This document shows, piece after piece, positions 52,875-63,200 of a stretch of 64,000 nucleotides of DNA (positions are counted from its first letter, which is position 1; each line of letters opens with the position of its first letter). The DNA is from Engelhardtia mirabilis (GTDB lineage Bacteria; Planctomycetota; UBA1135; GCA-002686595), in the NCBI RefSeq assembly GCF_007748095.1, contig NZ_CP036287.1:6014001-6078000 (forward strand), written 5' to 3'. Below the pieces are notes generated by a model. It was not told where the DNA came from. It saw nothing but the letters and a program-made list of their open reading frames with translations, and ran no database searches. The position numbers were made by a program, and so were the translations under genes.

Positions 52875-54134
52875 GTGTACGTGCTCCTCGTCGCCGCGCA
52901 CGAGCTGCGCCGGCGCCTGCGCGACCCGCTGGCGCTGCTGTTGATGGCGGCGGTGCCCCTGGGCATCGCGGTGGTGCTGCGCTTCGCCTTCGGCGGCACG
53001 GGCGAGGACGCGACGACGCCGGTGGCCGAGGTGCTGGTGCTCGACCGCGACCAGAGCCTGGTGTCGAGCCTGCTGCTGGGGGCCCTGGGCCAGGCGGGCG
53101 ACAAGATGCCGATCTCGACCGAGGTGGTCACCGACGAGGACCAGGCGCGGCGGCGCATGGACCGCGGTGACGCAACGGCGCTCTTGATCATCCCCGAGAG
53201 CTTCGACCGGGCGCTCTTGCTGGAGGAGCCGGCGACGCTCGAGTTGGTGGTCAATCCCTCCCAACGCGTCCTGCCGAAGATCGTCGAGGAGTCCCTGGCG
53301 ATGCTGGTCGAGGCGCACTTCTACGTGCACCGCGTGGCGGGCTCGACCCTGGCGCGCTTCGGCGACGGGCCACAGGACGCGTCGGTCTATCCGAACGAGG
53401 ACATCGCCGCCGTGGCGGTCGAGTTCAACGAGCTCGGCGCGCGCCTGGCCGAGTGGATCGACCCGCCGCGGATCGAGCTCGACGTGGTGGTCGAGGGCGA
53501 CAAGGACGATAGCGGCGAGGCGAGCGCGACCGCCCTCGACACCGGCGGCGTGGTGATGGCGTCGATCCTGGCCATGACCCTGATCTTCGCGGCCCTGGGC
53601 CTGTCCGAGGACCTGTGGGTCGAGAAGAAGTCCGGCACTCTGCGGCGGGCCCAGGCGGCCCCGCGGCCCCTGGCCGGTTGGCTGGGCGGCAAGCTGCTCG
53701 CCCACGGGGCGCTCTTCGCGGCGCTGACCACCGGAGGGATGCTGGCGGCGCGTCTGGGCTTCAGCGTCCACTTCACCGGCGAGCTGCTGGCGCTGGCTTG
53801 GCTGACGACGTCGACCACGGTCTTCGTGACCCTCCTGCTCGTGGCCCAGTCGATGGCGCGCACCCAGCGCGCCGGCACCATCGTCGCGAGCCTGTTCGTG
53901 TACCCGCTCCTGATGATCGGCGGCGCCTTCTTCCCGCTCGAGGCCATGCCCGACGGCCTGGCCGCGATCGGCGTGCGCACGCCGGTGGGCTGGGCCCTGG
54001 TGCGCTTCAAGTCGATCCTCGCGGGCAGCGCGGAGGCGGGTTCTCTGCTGGTCGACTTCAGCCTCGTGCTCGCCGTCGGCGCCCTGCTCTTCGTCGTCGC
54101 CCTGCGACGCCTGCCCGGATTCTCCGCCCGATGA
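52875..54134 (+). CDS. ABC-2 type permease, subunit 1
   Basis: A 419-residue membrane protein, GTG start. One N-terminal helix (PLALLLMAAVPLGIAVVLRFAF) is followed by a ~190-residue extracytoplasmic domain (to about residue 225). Then comes a cluster of five helices (GVVMASILAMTLIFAALGL, LLAHGALFAALTTGGMLAA and so on). This matches ABC-2 permeases of the YhiH/NatB type, which export drugs, lipids or sodium. It overlaps the next permease by 4 bp (ATGA). Together with the ATPase and second permease it forms a complete exporter. Confidence 0.9.
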   Translation: MYVLLVAAHELRRRLRDPLALLLMAAVPLGIAVVLRFAFGGTGEDATTPVAEVLVLDRDQSLVSSLLLGALGQAGDKMPISTEVVTDEDQARRRMDRGDATALLIIPESFDRALLLEEPATLELVVNPSQRVLPKIVEESLAMLVEAHFYVHRVAGSTLARFGDGPQDASVYPNEDIAAVAVEFNELGARLAEWIDPPRIELDVVVEGDKDDSGEASATALDTGGVVMASILAMTLIFAALGLSEDLWVEKKSGTLRRAQAAPRPLAGWLGGKLLAHGALFAALTTGGMLAARLGFSVHFTGELLALAWLTTSTTVFVTLLLVAQSMARTQRAGTIVASLFVYPLLMIGGAFFPLEAMPDGLAAIGVRTPVGWALVRFKSILAGSAEAGSLLVDFSLVLAVGALLFVVALRRLPGFSAR

Positions 54135-55303
54135 GCGCCCCCATGCCCAGCCGCAGTTTCCTGAGCAGTGCCTGGCTCGTGGCCTGGCACGACCTGCGCC
54201 TGAACCTGCGTCAGAAGGAGACCCTGCTGTGGACCTTCCTGATGCCGGCGCTGTTCTTCTGGTTCATCGGCACCGTCACCAGCGGCTTTGGCGGCGCCGA
54301 CGCGGGGCCCTCGATCGCCCTGCGCAGCGGCGCGGACGCCGGCTTCATCGAGGGCGAACTGGCGGCGCGACTCACGGACGGCGGTGCGACGGTTGTCTAC
54401 CCCGACGACGACCCCGAGGGCACGGCCTTCGAGGACTACCGCCGCCGCATCGAGCTCCCCGAGCACTTGACCGAGCGGGTCCTGTCCGGCGAGTCGGTCG
54501 CGCTGACCTTCCGTCGCCGCGAGGCCGGCCTGGGCGCCAGCCTCGACGCGTTCACCGTGCGGCGCGCGACCTACGGCGTACTCGCGGACCTGATCACCCT
54601 GGCCGCCACCGGCGCCGAGATCAACGCCGCGTCGATGCAGGCCCTGCGGACGCAGGAGCGCGCCCTGAAGGTCGAGGTGTCGACGGCGGGCAACCTCGAA
54701 CGGGTCCCCTCCGGCTTCCAGCAGGCAGTGCCGGGGACGATGGTCATGTTCACCCTAGTGGTGCTGTTGACATCCGGCGCGTCGATCCTGATCGGCGAGC
54801 GCAAGTCCGGCGCCCTGTTGCGTCTGGCCGCCGCGCCGATCCCGCGCGGCTCGGTGGTGCTCGGCAAGTGGTTCGGCAACCTGATGCTGGGCGGGATCCA
54901 GGTCAGCTTCGCGGTGCTCTTGGGCACCTTCGCCTTCGGTGTGCAGTGGGGCCCCGAGCCCCTGGCCCTGGCCGCCGTGCTGGCGGCCTACGCGGGCATG
55001 ATCGCGGCGATCGCGATCTTGCTCGGCAACCTCGCGCGCTCGGAGGGTCAGGCGGTGGGCCTGGCGGTGGTGGCCGGCAACGTGCTCGGCGCGCTCGGCG
55101 GCTGCTGGTGGCCGATCGAGGTCACGCCGAAGGCCATGCAGAGCCTGGCGATGTTCCTGCCCACCGGTTGGACGATGGACGCCCTGCACCGGCTGATGGC
55201 ATTCGGGCAGCCGGCGGTGTCGGTGGTCCCGCACGTGGCGGGTATGACCCTGGCGACGCTCCTGTGCGGTTGGCTCGCGGCGAAGACCTTCAGGTTCGCG
55301 TGA
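54131..55303 (+). CDS. ABC-2 type permease, subunit 2
   Basis: A 390-residue membrane protein with the same layout as its partner: one N-terminal helix (LLWTFLMPALFFWFIGTV), extracytoplasmic domain to about residue 190, then five to six helices (PGTMVMFTLVVLLTSGASILIG, LALAAVLAAYAGMIAAIAILLGN and others). The GGCWWPIEVTPKAMQSLAMFLPTGW block near the end is common in ABC-2 permeases. The start ATG overlaps the upstream stop. A 39-bp repeat unit begins 9 bp after its TGA. Confidence 0.9.
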   Translation: MSAPMPSRSFLSSAWLVAWHDLRLNLRQKETLLWTFLMPALFFWFIGTVTSGFGGADAGPSIALRSGADAGFIEGELAARLTDGGATVVYPDDDPEGTAFEDYRRRIELPEHLTERVLSGESVALTFRRREAGLGASLDAFTVRRATYGVLADLITLAATGAEINAASMQALRTQERALKVEVSTAGNLERVPSGFQQAVPGTMVMFTLVVLLTSGASILIGERKSGALLRLAAAPIPRGSVVLGKWFGNLMLGGIQVSFAVLLGTFAFGVQWGPEPLALAAVLAAYAGMIAAIAILLGNLARSEGQAVGLAVVAGNVLGALGGCWWPIEVTPKAMQSLAMFLPTGWTMDALHRLMAFGQPAVSVVPHVAGMTLATLLCGWLAAKTFRFA

Positions 55304-55311
55304 GCGCCGAG

Positions 55312-55350
55312 TAGGCGTTCGTACGGTGCCAGGCACAAAACCGCCGCCTA
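55312..55350. repeat. Single 39-bp repeat unit (same as the 42 kb palindrome)
   Basis: Identical over 39 bp to the outer part of both arms of the palindrome at 42074-42198. Its own ends are inverted (TAGGCG/CGCCTA) and the 5 bp on each side (CCGAG and CTCGG) extend this pairing. It carries the inner palindrome GTGCCAGGCAC. It lies between the ABC-2 permease stop and a convergent gene, a typical place for REP-like elements or terminators. Confidence 0.95.
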
Positions 55351-55367
55351 CTCGGAGGCACGGGGGT

Positions 55368-55416
55368 GGGGGGCGGCAACAACATGGTGCCGCACACCGC
55401 ATAGCTGCCGCCCCCC
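55368..55416. terminator. GC hairpin between convergent genes
   Basis: GGGGGGCGGCA (55368-55378) pairs exactly with TGCCGCCCCCC (55406-55416) around a 27-nt loop, 8 bp before the stop of the minus-strand gene. It may end transcription from both directions. No T-tract is present. Confidence 0.5.
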
Positions 55417-55424
55417 CGACAGAC

Positions 55425-56465
55425 CTACTCCCCGTCGTCCTCGATCACCTGCTCGACGGTGATCGCGAGGCTGAGCTGCCCCTCTTGCACGTTGGTCATC
55501 ACCATCTCGCCGCGGCCGGTGCTGCGGATCGTGGTCGACTCGATGCCGACCGTTCCGCCGCACTCGAAGTGCACCGGGTGCCTGCCGTCCAGCAGGAAGA
55601 GCAGCTCACCCTCGAGGTTGGCCGTGACCGAGCCTTCGGTGCTCGACTCGCCACCGCCTCCACCGGGACCGCCGCGACCGCCGCGGGCCGGCGGGTCGCC
55701 GGAGCCCTCGGCCTCGAAGGTCAGGCGCGCGGCGGGGCCCCAGTCCGAGTCGACCGACGCCTCGGCAAAGGTGACCTCGACGTCCCAGTCCAATCCAAGC
55801 AGGGCGTCGATGCCACCGCTGCGTCCGCCGCGGAAGCCGCCGCGCCGGCCACCGCCGCGACCACCTTCTTCCGACTCTTCCGGCGGCGCGGGTGGAAACA
55901 GGGTCGCCTCGAGGTCGAGGCCCAGGGCCTGCAGGAACAGCTCGCCGTCCAACTCCCACGTGGCGTCCGGCTCGACCTCGCCGGCGGGCAGGAAGTTGTC
56001 GAGGGCCAGGCCGAAGGTGAAGGCGTCCAGGCCCTCCTCCTCCACGTCGCCGTCGATCACCTCGGCCACGGGCGTGCCGTCCTCCATGCGCCACTCGATC
56101 TCGGCGCCCTCGAAGGGCGACTCGGCGGTGGTCTCCATCTCGTTCTCGCCGAAGCGCATCAGGCCCTCACCGGCGACCTCGCCGAAGACGCGGCGCACGG
56201 CGGTGGGCTCGCCGGCGGCGTGCTCGAGGATCGTGTGGGTGAAGGACACGGCGCGCACGTCTTCCGAGCCACCGCCGCCCATGCCGCCGCGCTCCACGGG
56301 CTCGCCGTCGATCTCCATCGACGATTCGAGGGTCTCGAGGCTGAAGGAACGCTCGGAGGAGACCTTCCAGGTCACCTTGCGGGCGTAGTCGGTGGAGAGT
56401 TCGGTCGGGGCGTCGAACAGCAAGGCGGCCGAGGCCAGCCCGAGGGGCAGGGCGAGGCGGATCAT
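55425..56465 (-). CDS. Secreted Gly-rich hypothetical protein
   Basis: A 346-residue exported protein (leader MIRLALPLGLASAALLFDAP). I do not recognise a family. It is acidic and beta-rich with two low-complexity Gly/Arg segments, EEGGRGGGRRGGFRGGRSGG near residue 210 and PPARGGRGGPGGGGG near 270. A SMEIDGEPVE motif occurs near residue 47, and the end (TIRSTGRGEMVMTNVQEGQLSLAITVEQVIED) looks like a beta-sandwich strand pair. No catalytic site is evident. It is divergent from the beta-propeller gene at 56666. Confidence 0.7.
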   Translation of the reverse strand: MIRLALPLGLASAALLFDAPTELSTDYARKVTWKVSSERSFSLETLESSMEIDGEPVERGGMGGGGSEDVRAVSFTHTILEHAAGEPTAVRRVFGEVAGEGLMRFGENEMETTAESPFEGAEIEWRMEDGTPVAEVIDGDVEEEGLDAFTFGLALDNFLPAGEVEPDATWELDGELFLQALGLDLEATLFPPAPPEESEEGGRGGGRRGGFRGGRSGGIDALLGLDWDVEVTFAEASVDSDWGPAARLTFEAEGSGDPPARGGRGGPGGGGGESSTEGSVTANLEGELLFLLDGRHPVHFECGGTVGIESTTIRSTGRGEMVMTNVQEGQLSLAITVEQVIEDDGE

Positions 56466-56665
56466 CGTGGGTACCGGGGGTCGGGTTACGGGTCTGGGGC
56501 AGGGCCCCGGGGAGACAACCGTAGAGCACCGGAGACGTTCCGCTGGCGCCGGAAATTCCGCGGCCACGCGCACAGGGCCGGAGCACCCCGTGGATCACGC
56601 TCGCGCAGCTGCGCGGCCTTGGGCATCGACCCCGAACCTCGAGGGGGGGGGCTAGACTCGGGAGC

Positions 56666-58264
56666 ATGAAACTCTCCATTGCATTCGTAGTCGCCGTCGC
56701 CGCTCCGGCAGCAGGCGCCCAAGTCGCTCTGCCGACCGATTTCATCACTCCCCCCTCTCAGCCGAACGGAGACTACTTCGGCGGCGACCTCGACCTCGAC
56801 GGCGGCGTCCTCGCGGTCGGCGCCCGCAACGATTCGGCCCTGGTACCGAGCGCTGGTTCGGCGTCGGTCTTCGAGCGCAGCCCCGGCGGAGGCTGGGTCT
56901 TCGCCGCCCGACTCGATCCGCCTTCGCCCTCGAACCTCGGGTTCTTCGGCTCCGTCGTCGCCGTGTCGGGTGACCAGGTGCTGGTCGCCTCGCACCGGGA
57001 CGACACCGTGGGCCTCGACGAGGGCGCGGTCTTCGTCTTCGAGAGGCAGACCGACGGAACTTGGCCCCTGGTCCAGACCCTGCTCCCGCCGGACTCCGCG
57101 CTCACGACCGAGTTCGGTCGGGCCATGGACGCGACCGGCGACCGACTGGTGATCGCGGCGCAGACCGCCAACTACCAGGTCTCTCCCAACCTGACCTACC
57201 TCTACGCCCGACAGGGTGACGGGACCTGGGCGCAGGAACACACGATCGTCGAAGGCCGCAACGACGTGCTGGGGGTCGAGTTCTCCGGCGACGGCGGCCT
57301 GCTGGCGGCTTCCTGGGCGGACATCGACTTCCTCTCCTCGACCGAGACGGTCTTCGTCTACAAGCGCGAGCCCGGTGGCAACTGGACGCACTTCTCCGAC
57401 ATGACGATCGCCGCCTTCTCGCCCACCAACGACGACTTCGGCCGCGGCCTCGCCTTCCTGCCGGAAGCGGGCGAGCAGCGGCTGTTCATCGGCGCGCCCG
57501 GCTACGGCAAGGGGACCGTGTTCGTCTACCGGATCGAGCCCAATGGCCAGATGACCCAGCTCGACACGTTCACGGGCCTCGGCAGCAACCGCTTCGGCTA
57601 CGAGATCGTGGCCACCCCCGATCGCGTCTACGTCGGCGATCCCGCGCCGGAGCTGCAGCAAGTGGCGAAGGGCCAGGTCTACATCGTCGAGCGCACCGGA
57701 CCGACGAACTGGGCGGAGGCGCTGCAGCTCGCCTACACCCCGGTGGATCCGGGCGACGGCGCAGGCTTCGGACGCAGCCTGGCCCTCGACGGCTCCGAGT
57801 TGCTGGTTGGCCGCGCAGGGGTCGGGCCCGTCCAGGCCACGGCGCCGGGCGCCGTCGCGCGCTTCGCCGACGTGCGCCTGCTGCACCGCGAGATCGAGAT
57901 CTCGGTCTCGGACGGCGGCACCCAAGAGCTGTTCCTGGCCCACGGCGCGGACCTCGGCGGACGACCCTACCTGGTCCTCGGCACCCTCTCCGGGACCGCG
58001 CCGGGTCTGCCCCTGCCGGGCGCCATCCACCTGCCGCTCAACCCCGACGCCTACACCGACTTGACGCTCGCGGGCGCCGGGCCGCTCACGGGCGCGATCG
58101 GCATTCTCAAGCTCAATGGAAGGGCTGATGTCACCCTGACCCTGCCCCCGGCCAGCGACCCGGCCCTGGTGGGTCTCGTGGCGCACCACGCATCGGTGGT
58201 CCTCGGCCTGAACCAGACCCTCGCGGCGGTCGGCGGCCCGGCGCCGCTGACGCTGGTGCCCTGA
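56666..58264 (+). CDS. Secreted FG-GAP-like beta-propeller protein
   Basis: A 532-residue exported protein (leader MKLSIAFVVAVAAPAAGAQ, with GGAG just before the ATG). About seven propeller units of the non-calcium type (YFGGDLDLDGGVLAVGARND, FFGSVVAVSGDQVLVASHRDD, RFGYEIVATPDRVYVGDP) reach to residue ~410. The remaining ~120 residues are a beta domain (EISVSDGGTQELFLAHGADLGG to APLTLVP) of the kind found at the ends of other surface proteins here. Likely cell-surface or extracellular. Ligand unknown. Confidence 0.85.
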   Translation: MKLSIAFVVAVAAPAAGAQVALPTDFITPPSQPNGDYFGGDLDLDGGVLAVGARNDSALVPSAGSASVFERSPGGGWVFAARLDPPSPSNLGFFGSVVAVSGDQVLVASHRDDTVGLDEGAVFVFERQTDGTWPLVQTLLPPDSALTTEFGRAMDATGDRLVIAAQTANYQVSPNLTYLYARQGDGTWAQEHTIVEGRNDVLGVEFSGDGGLLAASWADIDFLSSTETVFVYKREPGGNWTHFSDMTIAAFSPTNDDFGRGLAFLPEAGEQRLFIGAPGYGKGTVFVYRIEPNGQMTQLDTFTGLGSNRFGYEIVATPDRVYVGDPAPELQQVAKGQVYIVERTGPTNWAEALQLAYTPVDPGDGAGFGRSLALDGSELLVGRAGVGPVQATAPGAVARFADVRLLHREIEISVSDGGTQELFLAHGADLGGRPYLVLGTLSGTAPGLPLPGAIHLPLNPDAYTDLTLAGAGPLTGAIGILKLNGRADVTLTLPPASDPALVGLVAHHASVVLGLNQTLAAVGGPAPLTLVP

Positions 58265-58305
58265 TCCGATGCAGGCTGGCGGCGCGGTAGCGCTAGGATC
58301 GGCGT

Positions 58306-58728
58306 GTGAAGAACGACACCCCCGATCCTTCCAACCGCGTCGCCAAGACCGACGACCAGTGGCGTGCCGAGTTGACGCCGCTGCAGTACCAAGTCGCACG
58401 CCAAGGGGGCACCGAGCGTCCCTTCACGGGCGAGTACACCGACACGACCACGGCGGGCACGTACCTGTGCGTCTGCTGCGGCACCAAGCTGTTCCGCTCG
58501 GACGGCAAGTTCCACTCGGGCTGCGGCTGGCCGAGCTTCTTCGAGCCCCTCGACGGCGCGAACCTGATCGAGCTCGAGGACACGAGCCACGGCATGCGGC
58601 GCACGGAGATCCGTTGCGGCGGCTGCGACGCGCACCTGGGGCACCTGTTCCCGGACGGGCCGAAGCCGACGGGGCTGCGTTACTGCATCAACTCCGTCTG
58701 CCTCGAGCTCGAGCCGGACGAGGACTGA
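58306..58728 (+). CDS. msrB: Peptide-methionine (R)-S-oxide reductase
   Basis: A 140-residue MsrB that repairs methionine-R-sulfoxide in proteins. Two zinc CxxC pairs are seen (CVCC near residue 51 and CGGC near 103), and the catalytic Cys is in RYCINSVCL. The core blocks GTKLFRSDGKFHSGCGWPSFF and RCGGCDAHLGHLFPDGP are standard. The GTG start begins the homologous region. No signal peptide, so it is cytoplasmic. The sulfatase gene starts 3 bp after its stop, suggesting co-transcription. Confidence 0.96.
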   Translation: MKNDTPDPSNRVAKTDDQWRAELTPLQYQVARQGGTERPFTGEYTDTTTAGTYLCVCCGTKLFRSDGKFHSGCGWPSFFEPLDGANLIELEDTSHGMRRTEIRCGGCDAHLGHLFPDGPKPTGLRYCINSVCLELEPDED

Positions 58729-58731
58729 GCC

Positions 58732-60228
58732 GTGGCCGCCGTGCTCTGCAGCCTGATCGCGGCGCTGGCCCTCGCCACCCAGGAGGGGCCGCCGCGGCCC
58801 AACCTGATCCTGGTCATGACCGACCAGCACCGGGGCGACGTCCTCGGCGTCGAAGGCACTTGGCCGGTGCGAACGCCCAACCTCGATCGCCTGGCGCGGG
58901 AAGGCCTGCGCTTCGAGCACGCCTACGCCTCGGTGCCCTCGTGCACGCCTTCGCGGGCCGCGCTGTTGACCGGGCGCGCGCCCTGGAACCACGGCCTGCT
59001 CGGCTATTCGCGCATCCCGACGCGCTACCCCACTGAGCTGCCGCGCCTGTTCTCGGGCGCCGGCTGGACGACCCACGCGATCGGCAAGAACCACTTCTTT
59101 CCCCAGCGAAGCACCCACGGCTGGCAGACGGTCGAGCTGGACGAATCGGGGCGGGTGGAGAGCGACGACTTCGTCTCCGACTACCGCCAGTGGTTCGCGC
59201 GCCGGGCACCGGACGCGGACCCCGACGCCACGGGGATCGGCTTCAACGACCACCGCGCGGGTGCCTACGTGCTGCCCGAGGCGCTGCATCCGACGAGCTG
59301 GACGGGCGATCGGGCGGTGGCGTTCGTCCAGGACTGGCACGGCGAGGCGCCGTTCCTCTTGAAGGTCAGCTTCGCGCGGCCCCACAGCCCCTACGACCCG
59401 CCGGCTCGGCTGCTCGAGCACTACACCGAGGTCGAGATGCCCGCCGCGGCCCGGGCTGATTGGTCCGACGACCAGTTCGGATCGATCGTCGACGAGGCGG
59501 ACTTCACGGCGGCGCGCAACAACCTGCCGCAGGCGGCGGTGATTGCAGCCCGACGGGCCTACTGCGCCAACGTCGAGTTCATCGACGAGCAGATCGGCCG
59601 GCTCCTGGCAGCGCTCGAGGCGCGCGACGAACTCGACGACTGCGTGATCCTGTTCACCTCGGATCACGGCGACATGCTCGGCGACCACCACCTGTGGCGG
59701 AAGACCTACGCCTACGAGGGCTCGGCGCGGATCCCGATGTTGGTCTGGTGGGGCGAAGACGCCTTGGGCGAGGAAGCGCCCGAGCGCGGCCAAGTGCTGC
59801 CGCAGCCGGTGGAGCTGCGCGACGTGCTACCGACCCTCTTGGACGCCGCCGGACTACCCTGCCCCGAAGACGTGGACGGCGCGTCGATGCTCGATCTCGG
59901 CCGAGGCGGAACGTCGTGGCGTCCCTGGCTCGATCTGGAGCACGCCACCTGCTACTGGCCCGGCAACGTCTGGACCGCACTGACCGACGGCCGCTGGAAG
60001 TACGTATTCCACGCCTTCGACGGCACCGAGCAGCTCTTCGACCTGGACGCCGATCCGCGCGAAGAGCGCGACCTGGCGAGGGATCCCGACCACGCCACGC
60101 TCCTGGCCCTCTGGCGCGCGCACATGGGCGAGCACCTGGCTGAGCGCGGCGAGAACTGGGTCACGCAGGATGGTTCACCCGCGGTCCGCACCGGGACGAT
60201 CCTGCACTCGCCGGGCTACCCTCGGTAG
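58732..60228 (+). CDS. Formylglycine-dependent sulfatase (secreted)
   Basis: A 498-residue type I sulfatase. A short hydrophobic leader (MAAVLCSLIAALALATQ) suggests export. The active-site Cys71 lies in CTPSRAALLTGR and would be converted to formylglycine by a maturase not encoded here. Metal-binding residues are visible in LVMTDQHRGD (Asp31) and FTSDHGDMLGDHHLW. It would cleave sulfate esters from polysaccharides, a common trait of marine Planctomycetota. Substrate not predictable. GTG start 3 bp after msrB. A GC hairpin overlaps the TAG stop. Confidence 0.95.
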   Translation: MAAVLCSLIAALALATQEGPPRPNLILVMTDQHRGDVLGVEGTWPVRTPNLDRLAREGLRFEHAYASVPSCTPSRAALLTGRAPWNHGLLGYSRIPTRYPTELPRLFSGAGWTTHAIGKNHFFPQRSTHGWQTVELDESGRVESDDFVSDYRQWFARRAPDADPDATGIGFNDHRAGAYVLPEALHPTSWTGDRAVAFVQDWHGEAPFLLKVSFARPHSPYDPPARLLEHYTEVEMPAAARADWSDDQFGSIVDEADFTAARNNLPQAAVIAARRAYCANVEFIDEQIGRLLAALEARDELDDCVILFTSDHGDMLGDHHLWRKTYAYEGSARIPMLVWWGEDALGEEAPERGQVLPQPVELRDVLPTLLDAAGLPCPEDVDGASMLDLGRGGTSWRPWLDLEHATCYWPGNVWTALTDGRWKYVFHAFDGTEQLFDLDADPREERDLARDPDHATLLALWRAHMGEHLAERGENWVTQDGSPAVRTGTILHSPGYPR

Positions 60229-60246
60229 CGCCCTCGCTCGGGGCGC
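60228..60246. terminator. Hairpin overlapping sulfatase stop codon
   Basis: GCGCCC (60228-60233) pairs with GGGCGC (60241-60246) around a 7-nt loop. It starts at the last base of the TAG and lies between convergent genes. Possible bidirectional terminator. Short stem, no T-tract. Confidence 0.35.
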
Positions 60247-60258
60247 GTGAGGCGTTCG

Positions 60259-63200
60259 TCAAGGCATCCCGACCAGCGGCCGGGCGGGGCTGAAGCGGAT
60301 CGAGAGCGACGGCACCGTGTCGATCGTCCAGCCCTGGAGCAGCAGTCGCGCGCCGAGCAAGGCGGGGTCCGGAGGCAGCTCGAAGACGTCGACCACGAGC
60401 CCGGCTCCGTCGCCGGCGTAGGTCCCGAGCGGGATCGAGGCGCCGAGCTGCACCACCAGCAGCATCTGCCAGAGATCCGGGATCAAGATGTCCAAGGGCA
60501 GGGTCGTGGCCGCGACGGCCAGCTGTGCGAGCTGCCCCTGGGCGGCGTCGAACGACAGGGTGAACGGTTCGCCTAGCGACTGGAAGATCGGCACCTCGAC
60601 CCGCGGGCAATCGCCTTCGAGCAGCTCCAAGGTGGAGGTCCCGTCCTTCAGCTTGAACACCGGGCTCACCTCGCAGATCCGCAGGGTGCTGAACTGCTTG
60701 CTGCTGACGCGGATCATGCTGCCGCCGGTCACGTAGACCTTCGACTGCAGGACTTCGAGGGTCGGGTCGCCGCCCGTGATGTCGCAGTCCTCGAGGCTCA
60801 CGGTCGCGCACCCGCTGACGGACAGCGCCGCGCGCCCGAGACCACTGATCGCCCCCACATCGAGGTCGGCGAAGCTGACGAACCCGTCGCAGTCCACGAC
60901 CTCGACCAAGGGCTTGATCGAGGTGTTGCCCTTGACGTCGATCCCCAGCAGCAACAGGTCCGCGCCCGCGGGCACGCCCGCGATCCGTAGGGCGACGTCG
61001 TAGTCCTCCACGAGCACACCCGGCCCGTCGGCGACGATCGTCAAGCTGCGCACCGATGGATCGATGACCTGGAACCCGTCGTAGGTCCCGGGCTCGACGC
61101 GGATCACCGTCGACTGGGCGGTGGCGGCGTCGACCGCGGATTGGATGTCGGCGAACATGCCGCTCGGCCCGACGGTCAGCACGTTGCCGGGCAAGGCGGC
61201 CGAGTAGGGCTTGGCGTCGGCCAGGCCGAGCTGGTTCACGGTGCCGTCACCCAGAACCTCCGACAGCCGGTAGAAGACGGGCACATTCGCGCCCAGGCCG
61301 ATGTCGTCGAACAGGTACTGCGCCGGGCCCTGGGCCGGGAGTTCGACCAGGGTCGTGAAGGGTCCGGCCGCGCCCGGCGCACTCTCGAGCAGGTAGTGAT
61401 CCGTGGCCAACTCGAAGCCGACCTCGAAGGACAGGGCCACCCGCTCGGGACCGTTCTTCGCCTCGAACACCGCGACCTGAGTCTGCGCGGGCAGGGGCAG
61501 CCAATCGATCAGCCCGTTCGGATCGTCGTCGCCAGACTCGCCGGCGAAGGAGCCGCCCGATCCATGGAGTGTCACGGGCCCGCCGCCGAGCCGGCGCACG
61601 TTGTAGGTGCCGACTCCGAGGGGGTCGCTGAAGGTCAGGCCGTAGCCGGCCTTGGTCGGCGCATGGGTCAGGCTCAGCAGGGTCGATCCTGGACTCGGAT
61701 GGGGCCCGGAGAACTCTCCGCTCCGCATGTCGTCCGGCGCCGGTGCGTAGCTCCCGCCGAGAGCGAGCCCCGCGGGTCCGACGTCGGCCACGAGGAAGTC
61801 CCGCGCGGCGAAGACGCCGTTGACGACGGCCGCATAGCCGCCGCCGGCGTGGCCCACGAGGGCCGCCGGAGTGCCCGGCGCACCGATCAACTCCAGGCGC
61901 CCGAGGTGGTCGACCAGGATCGAGCTGCCCGCGTCCAGGGCGAGCTCGGCACCCGCCTCCACCGCCAACTCCCCACTCACCGAGAAGGGCACACCGGCAG
62001 TGCTCAGCCGCGCGCCGCCGCCGACCTCGAGCCGGCCACCGAAGAGCACCTCGACGCCATCGGCGTTCAACAGGTAGTCGCCATCGACGCGCAGGACACC
62101 GGACTTGACGAGCAGGAGCGGCAGGCTCGGCTCGGGTCCGGGGGCGGTCACGGTCAGCTCACCGGTGTAGCTGTTCGCGAACTCGAGCGTGCCCGCGGTG
62201 GTCGAGAAGCCCGCGTTGGCACCGAACTCGCGCCCGACGCGCAGGTAGTGGGCCGGGTTCTGGGTGCCGAAGGTCGTGCCGTGGACGATCAGGTCGCGGC
62301 CGACGTCGAGGCCGCGCGGCGCGCTCCCGGCCGCCGACGACTGGTAGCTGCCCGAGTACAGGGTGGCGTCTTTGTCGACCCGCAACCGAGCGCCATCGAG
62401 CACCTCGATGGCTCCCCCGGTCTGCTCCAGAAATGTCGTCCGCGCCTCGGCGAAGGTCACCGCGCCCCCTACCACGCGCAGCCGCTCGAACTTGCCCTGG
62501 GTGGTCTGGACCGCCGGAACGTCGCCATCCAGCTCGATCCAGCCGTCGCCGTCGAGGGTGGCGTAGTACAGCTCGAGCCCGCGCAGGACCGTGATGTCGG
62601 TCAGCAAGTCGCGACTGCCGGCCAAGAACCGCAGGCGCTTGAAGGTCGGGGAGGATCCCTCGAGCAGGGTCTGCTCGCCCAAGAGCTCGACCCAGCCCTC
62701 GTCGAGCACGAAGCCGGCGGTGCTGCTCCAGTCGCCGCGGACCTTGAAGCGGTTCTCCGGGTGCGGGCTGGAGATGGTCGTCCCCGTCTGGATCAGGTCG
62801 CCCTGGACGTCGACCCTCCCGAATCCGAGGGAAGGGCCGAGCTCGAGGTGGCCGCCTTCCAGGCGCAGGTCGCCGTGAACCGTGATGTAGGTGTTCGGGT
62901 CTCCCGACGACCAGATCCCTCCCAAGAGGTCGAGGGACTCGGTGGTCACGTTGGTGACCGTCGTGCGCACCCCGCCCTCCATCCGGATCGACGGAACCCC
63001 GGGGTCGCTGGAAGTGTTGATGATCCCGTCGCCCGTGAGGCGGATCAGCCCGCCGCCCGGGAAGGTCCCGACGCCGAAGAACCCGCCGGGCGAGCAGTCG
63101 AGGTCGCCGACGACCTCGAGTTCGGCGCCACCGAGATCCAGGCTGGCGTTCGTGCCGAGGTTGCCGAGCACGCGGAGGTCACCTCCGGTGAGCGACCAGC

